Shown: one piece after another, positions 35,574 to 44,790 of the stretch
Position numbering within the stretch: the stretch's first letter is position 1
Layout of the letters: each line of letters starts with the position of its first letter
NCBI GenBank assembly: GCA_015065885.1
Contig: SVPJ01000017.1
Location: forward strand, 1 to 44,790
DNA: 44,790 bases
Direction of reading: 5' to 3'
Source: Oscillospiraceae bacterium
Lineage (GTDB): Bacteria; Bacillota; Clostridia; Oscillospirales; Acutalibacteraceae
Made by a program: the position numbers and the translations under genes
Notes under the pieces: generated by a model
The model's input: only the letters and a program-made list of their open reading frames with translations
What the model was told of the DNA's origin: nothing
Databases searched by the model: none

Positions 35574-35812
35574 AGGTCATCCGCATCCTGCTCGGGCACG
35601 CCGCCGTCGGCGGGTGTGCCGGTGTAACTGCCCAGCACGTCCGAGGTGATATCGTCGTGCCCTTCAGTCGGCATCATGCGTGCTTCGCCGTCGCCGAACG
35701 CGCGGGGCGGCACCTCAAAGGTGTGTACCACGTCGGGGGTGGGGATCTCCTGCGTCAGCGCGGTGGGTGGCGCGGGGTGTATACGAATGGTCTTTTTCGG
35801 TTTCTGTTCCAT
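35570..35812 (-). CDS. Small acidic conserved-looking protein of unknown function
   Basis: 80 aa from ATG 35812 with AAAGGAG 8 nt upstream on the minus strand. The basic start MEQKPKKTIRIHPAPPTA is followed by a Pro-rich, then acidic tail ending SYTGTPADGGVPEQDADDL. No membrane segment, signal peptide or Cys is present, and much of the tail is probably disordered. The good ribosome site, the terminator at its end and the divergent arrangement with hrcA support a real gene. Its C-terminal SYTG...QDADDL pattern reminds me of short hypothetical proteins of Clostridia, but I cannot name a family or function. Confidence 0.7.
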   Translation of the reverse strand: MEQKPKKTIRIHPAPPTALTQEIPTPDVVHTFEVPPRAFGDGEARMMPTEGHDDITSDVLGSYTGTPADGGVPEQDADDL

Positions 35813-35943
35813 ACGATAACTCCTTTTGTTGATTGATAGGTTTTTAACTGCCAATAATAGGGTAGACCGCCCGTGCGACATTATGAACGGAGGTTGTTTC
35901 CAGTTTTTCTGCAAATTCGTTACAAATCATTCATAAAAAAACC

Positions 35944-35972
35944 TTGACATTCTCGGCGGGGAGTGGTAAATT
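35944..35972 (+). promoter_or_regulatory. Promoter of the hrcA-grpE-dnaK-dnaJ operon
   Basis: TTGACA (35944-35949), 17-bp spacer, a weaker -10 TAAATT (35967-35972), placed directly before the CIRCE operator. Confidence 0.65.
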
Positions 35973-35981
35973 ATAGGAGGC

Positions 35982-36008
35982 TTAGCACTCGAACGGTGAG
36001 AGTGCTAA
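35982..36008 (+). promoter_or_regulatory. CIRCE operator (HrcA binding site)
   Basis: TTAGCACTC, 9 bp, GAGTGCTAA: a perfect match to the CIRCE inverted repeat. It covers the expected transcription start, so HrcA would repress the operon and its own gene, with release after heat shock. It is the only CIRCE I see in the window. Confidence 0.97.
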
Positions 36009-36032
36009 AACGAAGAGAGAGGGGGAACGGCG

Positions 36033-37067
36033 ATGGAAACGGCCACCATCAGCGAGCGCAAACAGCGAATACTCGCGGCAATGATCGACGCGTACGTTGC
36101 GACGGGTGAGCCGGTCGGGTCCAAGTGGCTGGCGGATGCGTTGGGCAACGCCGTGTCCTCCGCAACCATCCGCAACGAGATGGCGGAACTTTCCGCAGCG
36201 GGTCTGCTCGCGCAACCCCACACCTCGGCGGGACGCGTGCCGACCGCAACCGCGTTTCGGCTCTACATCGACCGCCTGATGCCGCACCGTCCGCTCACGC
36301 TGGAGCAAAAGCGGGAGATCGACCGCGTGCTGCTCTCGGCGGGGAGCGACCCCGACCGTTTGGTAAGGGTCACGGCGGATATGCTTGCGGCGATGACGGG
36401 TTGTGCGGCGGTCTCCACCTCACCGAGTGAGCAGGGGGCTACGGTGCGCCGTTTGGAAGTGATGTACATTTCTCCCCGTATGGCGGCAGTGGTGCTGATG
36501 ACGGCGTCGGGCGTGATACGCAGTCGCCTGTGCAGTTTTGACCGTCCCGTTTCGGCGGCGGTGTTGCACGAAACGGCGGCGGCGCTCGAAGCCGGTTTCG
36601 GCGGACGGCCGCTGTCGGACATCACCCTGCCCGCGGTGCAGGGGATGGTGCTCTCCTTCGGGGAGGAAGGACTCTGCCGCATGCCGATACTGACCGCGCT
36701 GCTCGAACTTGCGAGCGAAGCAACGGCAACCGAAGTCACCTTGAAAGGACAACTCAACTTGTTGCAATACCCCGATTACAGCGCCGAGCGGGCGCTCGGG
36801 TTGCTCGGATTTTTGTCCCACAGCGAACTGCTGACGGCGATACTCACCCCGCCCGCAGACGGGGTGCAGGTGTTGCTCGGCAGTGAGAGCGTATACCCCG
36901 AACTGGACGGCTCCGGCGTCATCACGGCGCATTACCGCGGCGGCAACGGCGGGGAAGGTGCCCTCGCGGTCATCGGTCCGCAACGTATGAACTACGCCGT
37001 CACCATCCCGCGTATGGACTATCTCGCAAGCGCACTCAGCCGTCTGCTCGGGCGGCTTGCACAATAA
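36033..37067 (+). CDS. hrcA: Heat-inducible transcription repressor HrcA
   Basis: 344 aa, ATG 36033 preceded by GAGAGGGGG. The N-terminal winged HTH (~1-75) has SERKQRILAAMIDAYVATGEPVGSKWLAD and ATIRNEMAELSAAGLLAQPHTSAGRVPT, the highly conserved HrcA recognition region. The GAF-like and inserted dimerisation domains follow (~100-335), ending with GPQRMNYA and LDYLAS-like text typical of the family C-terminus. It binds the CIRCE site 25 bp upstream of its own start and is normally kept active by GroEL. First gene of a four-gene chaperone operon, with 16 bp to grpE. Confidence 0.96.
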   Translation: METATISERKQRILAAMIDAYVATGEPVGSKWLADALGNAVSSATIRNEMAELSAAGLLAQPHTSAGRVPTATAFRLYIDRLMPHRPLTLEQKREIDRVLLSAGSDPDRLVRVTADMLAAMTGCAAVSTSPSEQGATVRRLEVMYISPRMAAVVLMTASGVIRSRLCSFDRPVSAAVLHETAAALEAGFGGRPLSDITLPAVQGMVLSFGEEGLCRMPILTALLELASEATATEVTLKGQLNLLQYPDYSAERALGLLGFLSHSELLTAILTPPADGVQVLLGSESVYPELDGSGVITAHYRGGNGGEGALAVIGPQRMNYAVTIPRMDYLASALSRLLGRLAQ

Positions 37068-37083
37068 ACGGAGGATCACAAAA

Positions 37084-37632
37084 ATGGATGAAGAAGTAAA
37101 GACCACCGAAGCCGCCGAAGAGACGGCGGCAGAGGAAACCCCCAAAGCGGAGGAAAAGCCCAAAAAGAAGAAGGAAAAGTCCGCCGCCGCCCTTACCGCG
37201 GAACTGAAAGAGGCGAAGGAAGCATTGGCGGCGCAGGAAGACGCCTACAAGCGGATGCTGGCGGAGTATTCCAACTACAAACGCCGCACCGAGCAGGAGA
37301 AGGAACAGATCGGCTTGTTTACGAAAGGCGAGTTGCTCAAATCCCTGCTTCCCGTGCTGGACAACCTTGAGCGGGCGGCGACCGCTCCCGCCGGCGAAGA
37401 ATACAAGACCGGTATGGAAATGATCATTCGTCAACTGGAAAAGACCCTCGCCGATATGGGTCTTGCCGAGATCGAAGCAGAAAACGCCCCCTTTGATCCC
37501 GAACTGCACAACGCGGTGATGCGGGAGGATGCCGAAGACGTCGAGACCGAAACGGTGACGCAGGTGTTCCAAAAGGGTTACCGTTTGGGGGATCGCGTGT
37601 TGCGCCCCGCAATGGTCAAAGTGGCGAACTGA
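37084..37632 (+). CDS. grpE: Nucleotide exchange factor GrpE
   Basis: 182 aa from ATG 37084 with CGGAGG upstream. The first ~35 residues are low-complexity Glu/Lys/Ala. A long coiled coil follows (~38-85, with YKRMLAEYSNYKRRTEQEK). The C-terminal beta domain (~125-182) contains FDPELHNAVMREDAED and VTQVFQKGYRLGDRVLRPAMVKVAN, the GrpE signature. It releases ADP from DnaK. Sits between hrcA and dnaK as in most Firmicutes. Confidence 0.96.
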   Translation: MDEEVKTTEAAEETAAEETPKAEEKPKKKKEKSAAALTAELKEAKEALAAQEDAYKRMLAEYSNYKRRTEQEKEQIGLFTKGELLKSLLPVLDNLERAATAPAGEEYKTGMEMIIRQLEKTLADMGLAEIEAENAPFDPELHNAVMREDAEDVETETVTQVFQKGYRLGDRVLRPAMVKVAN

Positions 37633-37670
37633 TATAAGTAAAACAAACAACGTATAGGAGGAAAACTATC

Positions 37671-39476
<1,806 letters not shown>

Positions 39477-39501
39477 GCAGAGAAACTTAAGAGTGAACAC
39501 G

Positions 39502-39529
39502 GTCGGGGCGGCATGCGTGCCGCCCCGAC
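39502..39529 (+). other. Strong GC hairpin between dnaK and dnaJ
   Basis: GTCGGGGCGGCA pairs perfectly with TGCCGCCCCGAC around TGCG. No T-tract follows, so it is not an ordinary terminator. It may stabilise or process the dnaK mRNA end, or lower dnaJ expression; its right arm ends 16 bp before the dnaJ start. Confidence 0.7.
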
Positions 39530-39545
39530 AGGGGGTTATTGAGTA

Positions 39546-40694
39546 ATGGCGGATAAACGCGATTTTTACGAAGTGTTGGGCGTGCAAAAAGGTGCGTCCG
39601 AAGAGGAAATTAAAAAAGCCTATCGTCGCGTGGCGAAGGAGAATCACCCCGACCTGCATCCCGGCGATGCGGCGGCGGAAGCGCGCTTTAAAGAGGCGAA
39701 TGAGGCGTATGAAGTGCTGTCGGATGCCGACAAACGCGCACGGTACGACCAGTACGGCCACGCGGGGGTAGACCCGAACTTCGGTGCGGGTGCCGGCGGC
39801 TGGGGCGGCGGTGGCTTCGACGTCGACTTCGGCGATATCGGGGATATCTTCTCCTCCTTCTTCGGCGGTGGCGGCGGTCGACGTTCCAACCCGAATGCAC
39901 CCCGTCGCGGCAGTGATATCGGCGCGTCGGTATTCATCTCGTTTGAAGAGGCGGCACGCGGGTGCAAAAAGCAGGTGGAAGTGAACGTGGTGGAACGTTG
40001 CGCCGCTTGTAACGGCAGCGGTGCAGAGTCCGCCGCGGGAGTGAAGACTTGTCCGCAATGTAACGGCACGGGGCAGGAACGCCGCGTGCAACAGACTCCG
40101 TTCGGCGCGATGCAGACCCAGACCACCTGTTCGCGGTGCCGCGGGCGCGGAAAAATCATCGAAACCCCGTGCAAGACCTGTCACGGCAGCGGACAAACAT
40201 CCGCCCGTCGCACGGTCGGTATCAACATACCCGCGGGCATCGACGAAGGGCAGGTCATCTCCATTCGCGGCAAGGGTAACGCGGGTGTGAACGGCGGCCC
40301 TGCGGGGGACTTGCAGGTGCAGGTCTCGGTGAGACCCCACCCCGTGTTTGAACGGCGCGGCTACGACATCGTGTGCGAGTTGCCGCTCACCTTTGCGCAG
40401 ATGGCGCTCGGCGCGGAGGTGGAGATCCCCACCCTCGACGGCAAGGTGACCCAGACCATCAAAGAAGGCACCCAGCCGGGCGAGGTCGTGCGTCTGCGCG
40501 GCAAAGGTTTCCCACACCTGCAAGGGCGCGGCGCGGGCGATCTGCTCGTGCGCCTCACGGTGGAGATCCCGAAGAATCTGAACGGTGAGCAGAAAAAAGC
40601 GCTCCGTGCGTTTGATGAAGCCACGAGCGAAAAGAATTATCAAAAACGCCAATCCTTTTTTGATAAATTGAAAAAGGCGTTCGGCGGGGAATAA
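39546..40694 (+). CDS. dnaJ: Chaperone protein DnaJ (Hsp40)
   Basis: 382 aa from ATG 39546, with AGGGGG upstream. J domain ~1-70 with the HPD motif ([10 protein letters not shown]) and [10 protein letters not shown]. Gly/Phe-rich region ~75-115 ([24 protein letters not shown]). Four zinc-finger repeats [24 protein letters not shown] and CKTCHGSG at ~155-225, then the substrate-binding C-terminal domains. Type I DnaJ of normal length, stimulating DnaK ATPase. Last gene of the CIRCE-controlled operon. Confidence 0.97.
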   Translation: MADKRDFYEVLGVQKGASEEEIKKAYRRVAKENHPDLHPGDAAAEARFKEANEAYEVLSDADKRARYDQYGHAGVDPNFGAGAGGWGGGGFDVDFGDIGDIFSSFFGGGGGRRSNPNAPRRGSDIGASVFISFEEAARGCKKQVEVNVVERCAACNGSGAESAAGVKTCPQCNGTGQERRVQQTPFGAMQTQTTCSRCRGRGKIIETPCKTCHGSGQTSARRTVGINIPAGIDEGQVISIRGKGNAGVNGGPAGDLQVQVSVRPHPVFERRGYDIVCELPLTFAQMALGAEVEIPTLDGKVTQTIKEGTQPGEVVRLRGKGFPHLQGRGAGDLLVRLTVEIPKNLNGEQKKALRAFDEATSEKNYQKRQSFFDKLKKAFGGE

Positions 40695-40698
40695 ATGT

Positions 40699-40729
40699 AA
40701 AAAGCAGATGAGAAATCGTCTGCTTTTTT
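40699..40729 (+). terminator. Terminator of the chaperone operon
   Basis: AAAAAGCAGA pairs with TCTGCTTTTT and a further T. It ends the operon 5 bp after dnaJ. Confidence 0.82.
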
Positions 40730-40731
40730 GC

Positions 40732-40760
40732 TTGCCATTTTGGGCGATGTGCGGTATAAT
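40732..40760 (+). promoter_or_regulatory. Promoter of the GH123-like gene
   Basis: TTGCCA (40732-40737), 17-bp spacer, TATAAT (40755-40760). The -10 is followed within 25 bp by the start codon, so the leader is short. Confidence 0.78.
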
Positions 40761-40783
40761 GCGGGAGGAAAGGGTGATGGCGG

Positions 40784-42427
40784 ATGGCATTTCAAATCCA
40801 ACAAGTTTCCTCGCTCGAAAAGGTGCGGGCAGGGTATACCTACGATACGGTGGCGGCATGTACCGCCCTGCGCGGCGAGCGGGTATCCTGGCAGGTCGCG
40901 ATCACGTCGGAGGATATTTGTTTTCTTTCGGTCGCGGTGGAGTCGCCGCTGAAAGAACACGTGCGTTTGTACCGCGTGCAGGAGGCGGTGCTGGACCAAC
41001 CCGCCACGGAGGACGTGACGGGGGACGGCTATCTTACCGAAGCCGCGGGCACGATGCCCGATATTTTGGTGCCGCTCACGGAGGACGACACCGCCTTCAC
41101 ACTCGGGCGCGGGCAGCGAGCGGTCGTGTGGGTAAAATTGGACGTTCCTGCCGATGCACCCGCAGGCGACCACCCCGTGCGGGTGGTGTTTACGGTGCGC
41201 GGGCAGGCGCAGACCGCCGCCGAAACGGTGACAGCGGAGATGACAGTCACGGTAGCGCCTGCCGTCATCGCCCGACGGGAAGCGATATACACCCGCTGGT
41301 TTTATCTTGATTGTATCGCCACGGCGCACGGCGTCGAAGTGTTTTCGGAGGAGCATTGGGCACTCATTGACAAATACGTTGCCGCAGCCGCCGATATGGG
41401 CATCAATATGTTGCTCGTACCGACCCACACCCCGCCGCTGGATACCGAGGTGGGCACCGCCCGCCCGTGCGTGCAGTTGGTGGATATCGAAAAGACGGGG
41501 GACACCTACACCTTCGGCTTTGAAAAATTCCGCCGCTATATCGCGCTGTGTCAAAAGCACGGTATCCGCTATTTTGAGACGGCACACATGTTTTCCCAGT
41601 GGGGTGCCAAGTGCGCGCCGAATATTCTGGTGACCGAAAACGGTGAAACCACCTATCGGTTCGGCTGGCACGTGCCGTCGGATGACCCTGCCTATATCGC
41701 GTTCTTGCAGCAGTATATCGCCGCCATCGCCGCCGAGGTGAAAGCGCTCGGCATCGAAAAGCAGACCTATTATCACATTTCGGACGAGCCGAATATGACG
41801 ACGATGGCAACCTACCAAACCGCTGCCGACCTTCTGCGCCCCTTGCTCGGGGCGTCGAAAACGCTGGATGCGCTGTCGGATTACGCGTTTTACGAGAGGG
41901 GCTTGGTGCAGTGCCCCGTGACGAGCGTCGCGCATATTGCGGAGTTTTTAAAGCACGACGTTCCCGAACAGTGGGTGTATTACTGTTGCGGCCCGCAAAC
42001 GGTGTACCCGAATTCCTTTATGGCGATGCCGTCCGCCCGTGTGCGTATATTGGGCTTTTTGATGTACAAATACGACATCAAGGGCTTCTTGCATTGGGGA
42101 TACAACTTCTACAACAGTGCCGTATCACGGTATCCCGTCGATCCGTATCTCACCACCTCGTGTGACGGGACGTATCCGTCGGGTGACCCGTTTATTGTGT
42201 ATCCCGCAAAGGACGGGGTGTATCCCTCCATTCGCGGCGAGGTGACCTTCCACGCGATGCAGGATATCGCGCTCTGCCGTACGCTGGAAGAAAAGATCGG
42301 ACGCCGTGCGGTGGTGGGGATGATCGATCGCGCCGCCGGCGGTGAGTTGCGGTTTGACAGTTATCCGAAGGAGAACGGTTTTCTGCTTTCTCTGCATGAG
42401 GAAATGGTGCAAAAATTGGGAGAATAA
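40784..42427 (+). CDS. DUF4091 / glycoside hydrolase 123-like protein, apparently cytoplasmic
   Basis: 547 aa from ATG 40784 (upstream GGAGGAAAGGGTG). No signal peptide or membrane helix. N-terminal beta-sandwich ~1-160 (VAITSEDICFLSVAV, AGDHPVRVVFTV), then a TIM-barrel-like region ~165-480. The GH123/DUF4091 acid pair is visible in YYHISDEPN (Asp334-Glu335), with GFLMYKYDIKGFLHWGYNFYN and GDPFIVYPAKDGVYPSIR near the C-terminus. GH123 enzymes are beta-N-acetylgalactosaminidases using substrate-assisted catalysis; many DUF4091 proteins are uncharacterised, so N-acetylgalactosaminide specificity is an inference. Intracellular location would imply action on imported oligosaccharides. Monocistronic. 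Confidence 0.82.
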   Translation: MAFQIQQVSSLEKVRAGYTYDTVAACTALRGERVSWQVAITSEDICFLSVAVESPLKEHVRLYRVQEAVLDQPATEDVTGDGYLTEAAGTMPDILVPLTEDDTAFTLGRGQRAVVWVKLDVPADAPAGDHPVRVVFTVRGQAQTAAETVTAEMTVTVAPAVIARREAIYTRWFYLDCIATAHGVEVFSEEHWALIDKYVAAAADMGINMLLVPTHTPPLDTEVGTARPCVQLVDIEKTGDTYTFGFEKFRRYIALCQKHGIRYFETAHMFSQWGAKCAPNILVTENGETTYRFGWHVPSDDPAYIAFLQQYIAAIAAEVKALGIEKQTYYHISDEPNMTTMATYQTAADLLRPLLGASKTLDALSDYAFYERGLVQCPVTSVAHIAEFLKHDVPEQWVYYCCGPQTVYPNSFMAMPSARVRILGFLMYKYDIKGFLHWGYNFYNSAVSRYPVDPYLTTSCDGTYPSGDPFIVYPAKDGVYPSIRGEVTFHAMQDIALCRTLEEKIGRRAVVGMIDRAAGGELRFDSYPKENGFLLSLHEEMVQKLGE

Positions 42428-42450
42428 AAAAGACCCGCCGTACGGCGGGT
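42425..42450 (-). terminator. Terminator-like hairpin for minus-strand transcripts
   Basis: ACCCGCCGT/ACGGCGGGT palindrome (42433-42450), T-tract on the minus strand (CTTTTTTATT). It would end the dockerin-cohesin transcript after a ~300-nt 3' region made of repeat copy 3. Confidence 0.75.
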
Positions 42451-42455
42451 GGTCA

Positions 42456-42721
42456 TAGGGATAAAAATGGAGAGAATGCACTCTTGCGGGCGCATTCTCT
42501 TCTTGTGTTTTGTGAATATTTATGCCACTTAGAAAGTGGCTGTGACCCTTGGCCCCCTTGTCTAAAGGGGGCTGGCATTTTCGAGTCGCAAAGCGAGGAG
42601 AAAATGACTGGGGGATTCTCTGCGACCAAGCGAGCAACTTATATAGGACAACCCCTCAGTCTCGCTGCGCTCGCCAGCTCCCCTTACACAGGGGAGCCAA
42701 GACGCACGCCCCCAAATCCCT
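42456..42721 (-). repeat. 266-bp interspersed element, copy 3 (inverted relative to copy 1)
   Basis: The reverse complement matches 28781-29046 over the full 266 bp with only scattered substitutions. It again occupies the gap between two convergent genes next to a CCGCCGTACGGCGG hairpin. The remaining spacer up to 42756 holds only a half hairpin (CAGCGGGTGGC). Confidence 0.88.
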
Positions 42722-42756
42722 AACCGCAACTCACTTACAGCGGGTGGCTTTTATGC

Positions 42757-44004
42757 TTAATGTCTGGGTGTATGGTATGTCTCATTCGGCAGTGCGCGGT
42801 TTCGGAAAACGATAACGAGAATGAGAAGTGCGATACACACGAGAAGCAGGCCGCCCGCCACGATCCACGGCAACGAGGTAAGCGTCGCAAGCGTGAACGG
42901 TGCGGCAGTGGTCGTGGTTGCCGCAACCACCGTTGTTTTGGTGGTACTCGTCGTCGTGGTGGCGGAGGTGGTAGCGGAGGTGGTCAGCGGGATATAACGC
43001 TGCACCGTGTTCTCCACCGTATCCCAGCAGTACCAACCGATACTGCCCTCGCCGTTCATGGCGTAAAACACGGCGAAATCCGCCCGCGCCGCATCCGAGA
43101 AGGCGAACACGGCAAAGGCCGTTTCGCCCTGCGTGACGGTGGTTTCGGTAAAACCGTCGGGAGTTTCGGCGGGCAGGAGATAATAGGTGTATTCATCCAC
43201 CGTGAGCGGGCAGAAGGGATACACCGTGTCTGCCGCGGTGTCCGCAATATACCACGCGGTGTCCGCCCCGTCTGCCGAGAGATACACGAGCGTGATCGCC
43301 TCGTTTTCCGAACGGAAGGCAGAGAGAGTCTGAGTCCCGAATTGCACCGGATCCGCCGTGAAGCCCGCGGGGATATCCGCCTTGTCGGGGGCATGGGCGG
43401 TGTAGGTCACGCCGTCGATCGTCAGCACAGCCGGCACGGTGGTGGTCGTACTGCCCGTGGTGGTGCCGGTGGGACGGCGGGTGGTGGTCGTGGTCGTCGT
43501 GGCTTTGGTGGTCGTGGTGGTCGTGGTCGTCGTGGCTTTGGTGGTCGTGGTGGTCGTGGTCGTGGTGGTAGCCACTGCCTGCACCTTCATCGTAGCACCC
43601 GCCGAGGGCGAACCGAGAGCGGCGTAATCCCACGAAATGACCTCGGCACCGCCGATGGAGAAGGTGCAGTTGCCTGCCGCGATCGCCTTAAAGGTGAGCG
43701 GGAACTTCATCGAACTGCCGTCCGCCGTGGCGGCGGCCGCCAGATTGACCGTGCCGTTGCCGCCCGCGGCGTTACTTCCCGAAACGAATTCCATTACCGC
43801 GGGGTCGTAATACACCGCGGCGGATACCGCGCCGATGGAGGAGGCGGTGAAAGAGGCGGTCACCGTGACAGTATCTCCCACCGTGACGGTGTTTGCGGAA
43901 AAGGCGAGATACGCATTGGCCGTCTCCGCCGCCGCCGTGAAAGGAACGGCAAACAGAAGGCACAGCACCGCCGCCGCACAGAGAAACCGCATACATTTAC
44001 GCAT
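42757..44004 (-). CDS. Membrane-anchored surface protein with a cohesin domain
   Basis: 415 aa from ATG 44004; on the minus strand AAGGAGTG lies about 9 nt upstream, so the longer frame to 44031 is rejected. Signal peptide ~1-26 (cut near FTAAA). Residues ~30-142 look like a cohesin: NTVTVGDTVTVTASF, then AAVYYDPAVMEFVSG, and later MKFPLTFKAI. A poly-Thr linker (~145-190) follows, then a second soluble domain (~191-345; DGVTYTAHAP, TYYLLPAETPDGF, WYCWDTVENTVQRYIP), a second Thr linker, one C-terminal membrane helix (~379-400) and a basic tail. No LPXTG. Cohesins bind dockerins; here one cohesin would be displayed on the cell surface like a small anchoring scaffoldin. Only 16 bp separate it from an upstream dockerin gene, and two more dockerin proteins lie at 11943-21682. 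Confidence 0.8.
   Translation of the reverse strand: MRKCMRFLCAAAVLCLLFAVPFTAAAETANAYLAFSANTVTVGDTVTVTASFTASSIGAVSAAVYYDPAVMEFVSGSNAAGGNGTVNLAAAATADGSSMKFPLTFKAIAAGNCTFSIGGAEVISWDYAALGSPSAGATMKVQAVATTTTTTTTTTKATTTTTTTTTKATTTTTTTRRPTGTTTGSTTTTVPAVLTIDGVTYTAHAPDKADIPAGFTADPVQFGTQTLSAFRSENEAITLVYLSADGADTAWYIADTAADTVYPFCPLTVDEYTYYLLPAETPDGFTETTVTQGETAFAVFAFSDAARADFAVFYAMNGEGSIGWYCWDTVENTVQRYIPLTTSATTSATTTTSTTKTTVVAATTTTAAPFTLATLTSLPWIVAGGLLLVCIALLILVIVFRNRALPNETYHTPRH
43481..43570 (-). repeat. Low-complexity Thr-codon repeat in the cohesin gene
   Basis: ACC/ACG-type codons, interrupted by Lys-Ala, form a near-perfect tandem duplication of about 30 bp encoding the first poly-Thr linker. Such tracts are prone to length change. 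Confidence 0.8.
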
Positions 44005-44020
44005 ACCAAAACACTCCTTA

Positions 44021-44790
44021 CTATTGCTCAATAACGATAACTTTCAAAAGATGTTGCTGTGTTTTTAATAAGTCCACGATGGTGACCGCCCCGTCTTTGG
44101 ATACGTCGGCGGCGTGCAACGCGTGGTCGCTCAACATGCGCACCTTTAAGAGGTGCTGTTGTATCTGCAAGAGGTCGACGATCGAAACCGCACCGTCGCC
44201 GTTCACGTCGCCGCGGATCAACAGCGGATACACCGCGTAGAGAGTATCTCCTTTGAACACGTGCAATACGCACCCCGTGCCGACCGTGCCCGTTACCCGT
44301 ATCCCTTCGCCGTTCACAACGATGAGTGAGGCTTGCGTGTCGGACAGGGTGAAGTTTTTGAGAAAATCTTCTGCCGTTGTGCCGGGGACGATGCCTTGCA
44401 CCGTATCCTCGATGCGGTAGATCTCACTTTCGAGCGTCGGTGCGTTTTCATCTCCGCCCGTTTCGGACGGGGTGCGGTAGACCGAAAGGGTGTATATCCG
44501 CACCGCACCCGAAGCGGCGGTGACCTTCACGTCCACCGTATTCATTCCGCTTTTCAGCACCACCGTACCCGTGCCGCCCACCGTGGCGGTCGCGCTGTAG
44601 GCGGTCGCGTTCACGCGAAGGGACGAGACCGCGGCGGGCACGCTCATTTCGTATTGCAGGCGATAGGTGTCGAACGCGGGCGTGAAGGTGCGGTCGGTCA
44701 CCGTCAAGGCGGAGAGCCAGTTGTCGTTACTGCCCGTGGAGGTCGGCTTTTCGCACACCTTCTCGGGCATATCTTTATACACGGGAATAC
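44021..44790 (-). CDS. Dockerin protein with cadherin-like beta-sandwich domain (5' partial)
   Basis: The frame runs off the right edge of the window; at least 255 residues are seen. A cadherin-like beta-sandwich (LSALTVTDRTFTPAFD, SLRVNATAYSATATVGG, VDVKVTAASGAVRIYTLSV) is followed by a short linker, a ~70-aa beta domain (YRIEDTVQGIVPGTTAEDFL, GCVLHVFKGDTLYAVYPLLIRG) and a C-terminal dockerin. The two F-hands are DVNGDGAVSIVDLLQIQQHLL and DVSKDGAVTIVDLLKTQQHLL, with Ile-Val at positions 10/11 instead of the Ser-Thr of the two giants. The upstream, possibly catalytic, part is outside the window. Placed 16 bp before the cohesin gene, so the pair is almost certainly one operon. Confidence 0.85.
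   Translation of the reverse strand, partial: IPVYKDMPEKVCEKPTSTGSNDNWLSALTVTDRTFTPAFDTYRLQYEMSVPAAVSSLRVNATAYSATATVGGTGTVVLKSGMNTVDVKVTAASGAVRIYTLSVYRTPSETGGDENAPTLESEIYRIEDTVQGIVPGTTAEDFLKNFTLSDTQASLIVVNGEGIRVTGTVGTGCVLHVFKGDTLYAVYPLLIRGDVNGDGAVSIVDLLQIQQHLLKVRMLSDHALHAADVSKDGAVTIVDLLKTQQHLLKVIVIEQ

Noticed and set aside
40708..41310. An alternative plus-strand gene starting at 40708
   Set aside because: It starts inside the dnaJ terminator and runs in a different frame across the GH123-like gene, giving an Arg/Gly-rich nonsense product.

Overview
The window looks like chromosome from a Gram-positive gut-type Clostridia (Oscillospirales/Ruminococcaceae-like is my best guess). The basis is the hrcA-grpE-dnaK-dnaJ order behind a perfect CIRCE operator, strong GGAGG-type ribosome sites, TTGACA/TATAAT-like promoters with 16-18 bp spacers, Thr-rich surface linkers, and dockerin and cohesin modules. 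No tRNA, rRNA, CRISPR array or transposase gene was found. Most of the window is visibly GC-rich; the first ~3 kb is clearly AT-richer.

Left accessory block (1-5350): a 5'-truncated ACT-like/metallo-beta-lactamase protein, an HTH-desulfoferrodoxin fusion regulator, a PHP phosphoesterase, a CPBP membrane protease, a GNAT acetyltransferase, a TerB-like protein, an eroded 3' fragment of a second HTH-desulfoferrodoxin gene and a small Cys-rich lipoprotein. Several have their own promoter and terminator, so this is a string of short units rather than one operon.

Secreted giant-protein block (5350-21870): a 2070-aa modular sialate-O-acetylesterase-like protein with C-terminal wall-binding-like repeats, then two paralogous ~1575-aa proteins made of repeated beta-sandwich/C-x2-C modules that end in type I dockerins. 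The two paralogues share an almost identical 755-bp 5' block and the same promoter architecture. A possible vestige of another dockerin 3' end follows the second.

Housekeeping middle (22230-42430): phenylacetate-CoA ligase (minus strand), a tandem-cyclophilin lipoprotein with nadE, a 371-bp MITE-like element, htpG with a GtrB-like glycosyltransferase, a minus-strand proB-proA-membrane protein operon, glycogen phosphorylase, a ~0.6-kb tandem array of structured repeats, a small acidic protein, the CIRCE-controlled hrcA-grpE-dnaK-dnaJ operon, and a GH123-like/DUF4091 protein.

Right end (42430-44790, minus strand): a dockerin protein (partial, running off the window) sits 16 bp upstream of a membrane-anchored cohesin protein. 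With the two giant dockerin proteins this suggests a small cell-surface cohesin-dockerin display system. The dockerins fall into two types by their recognition residues, Ser-Thr in the giants and Ile-Val in the cohesin-linked one, so which of them bind this cohesin is open. Two nearly full copies and one core copy of a 266-bp interspersed element lie in intergenic space.
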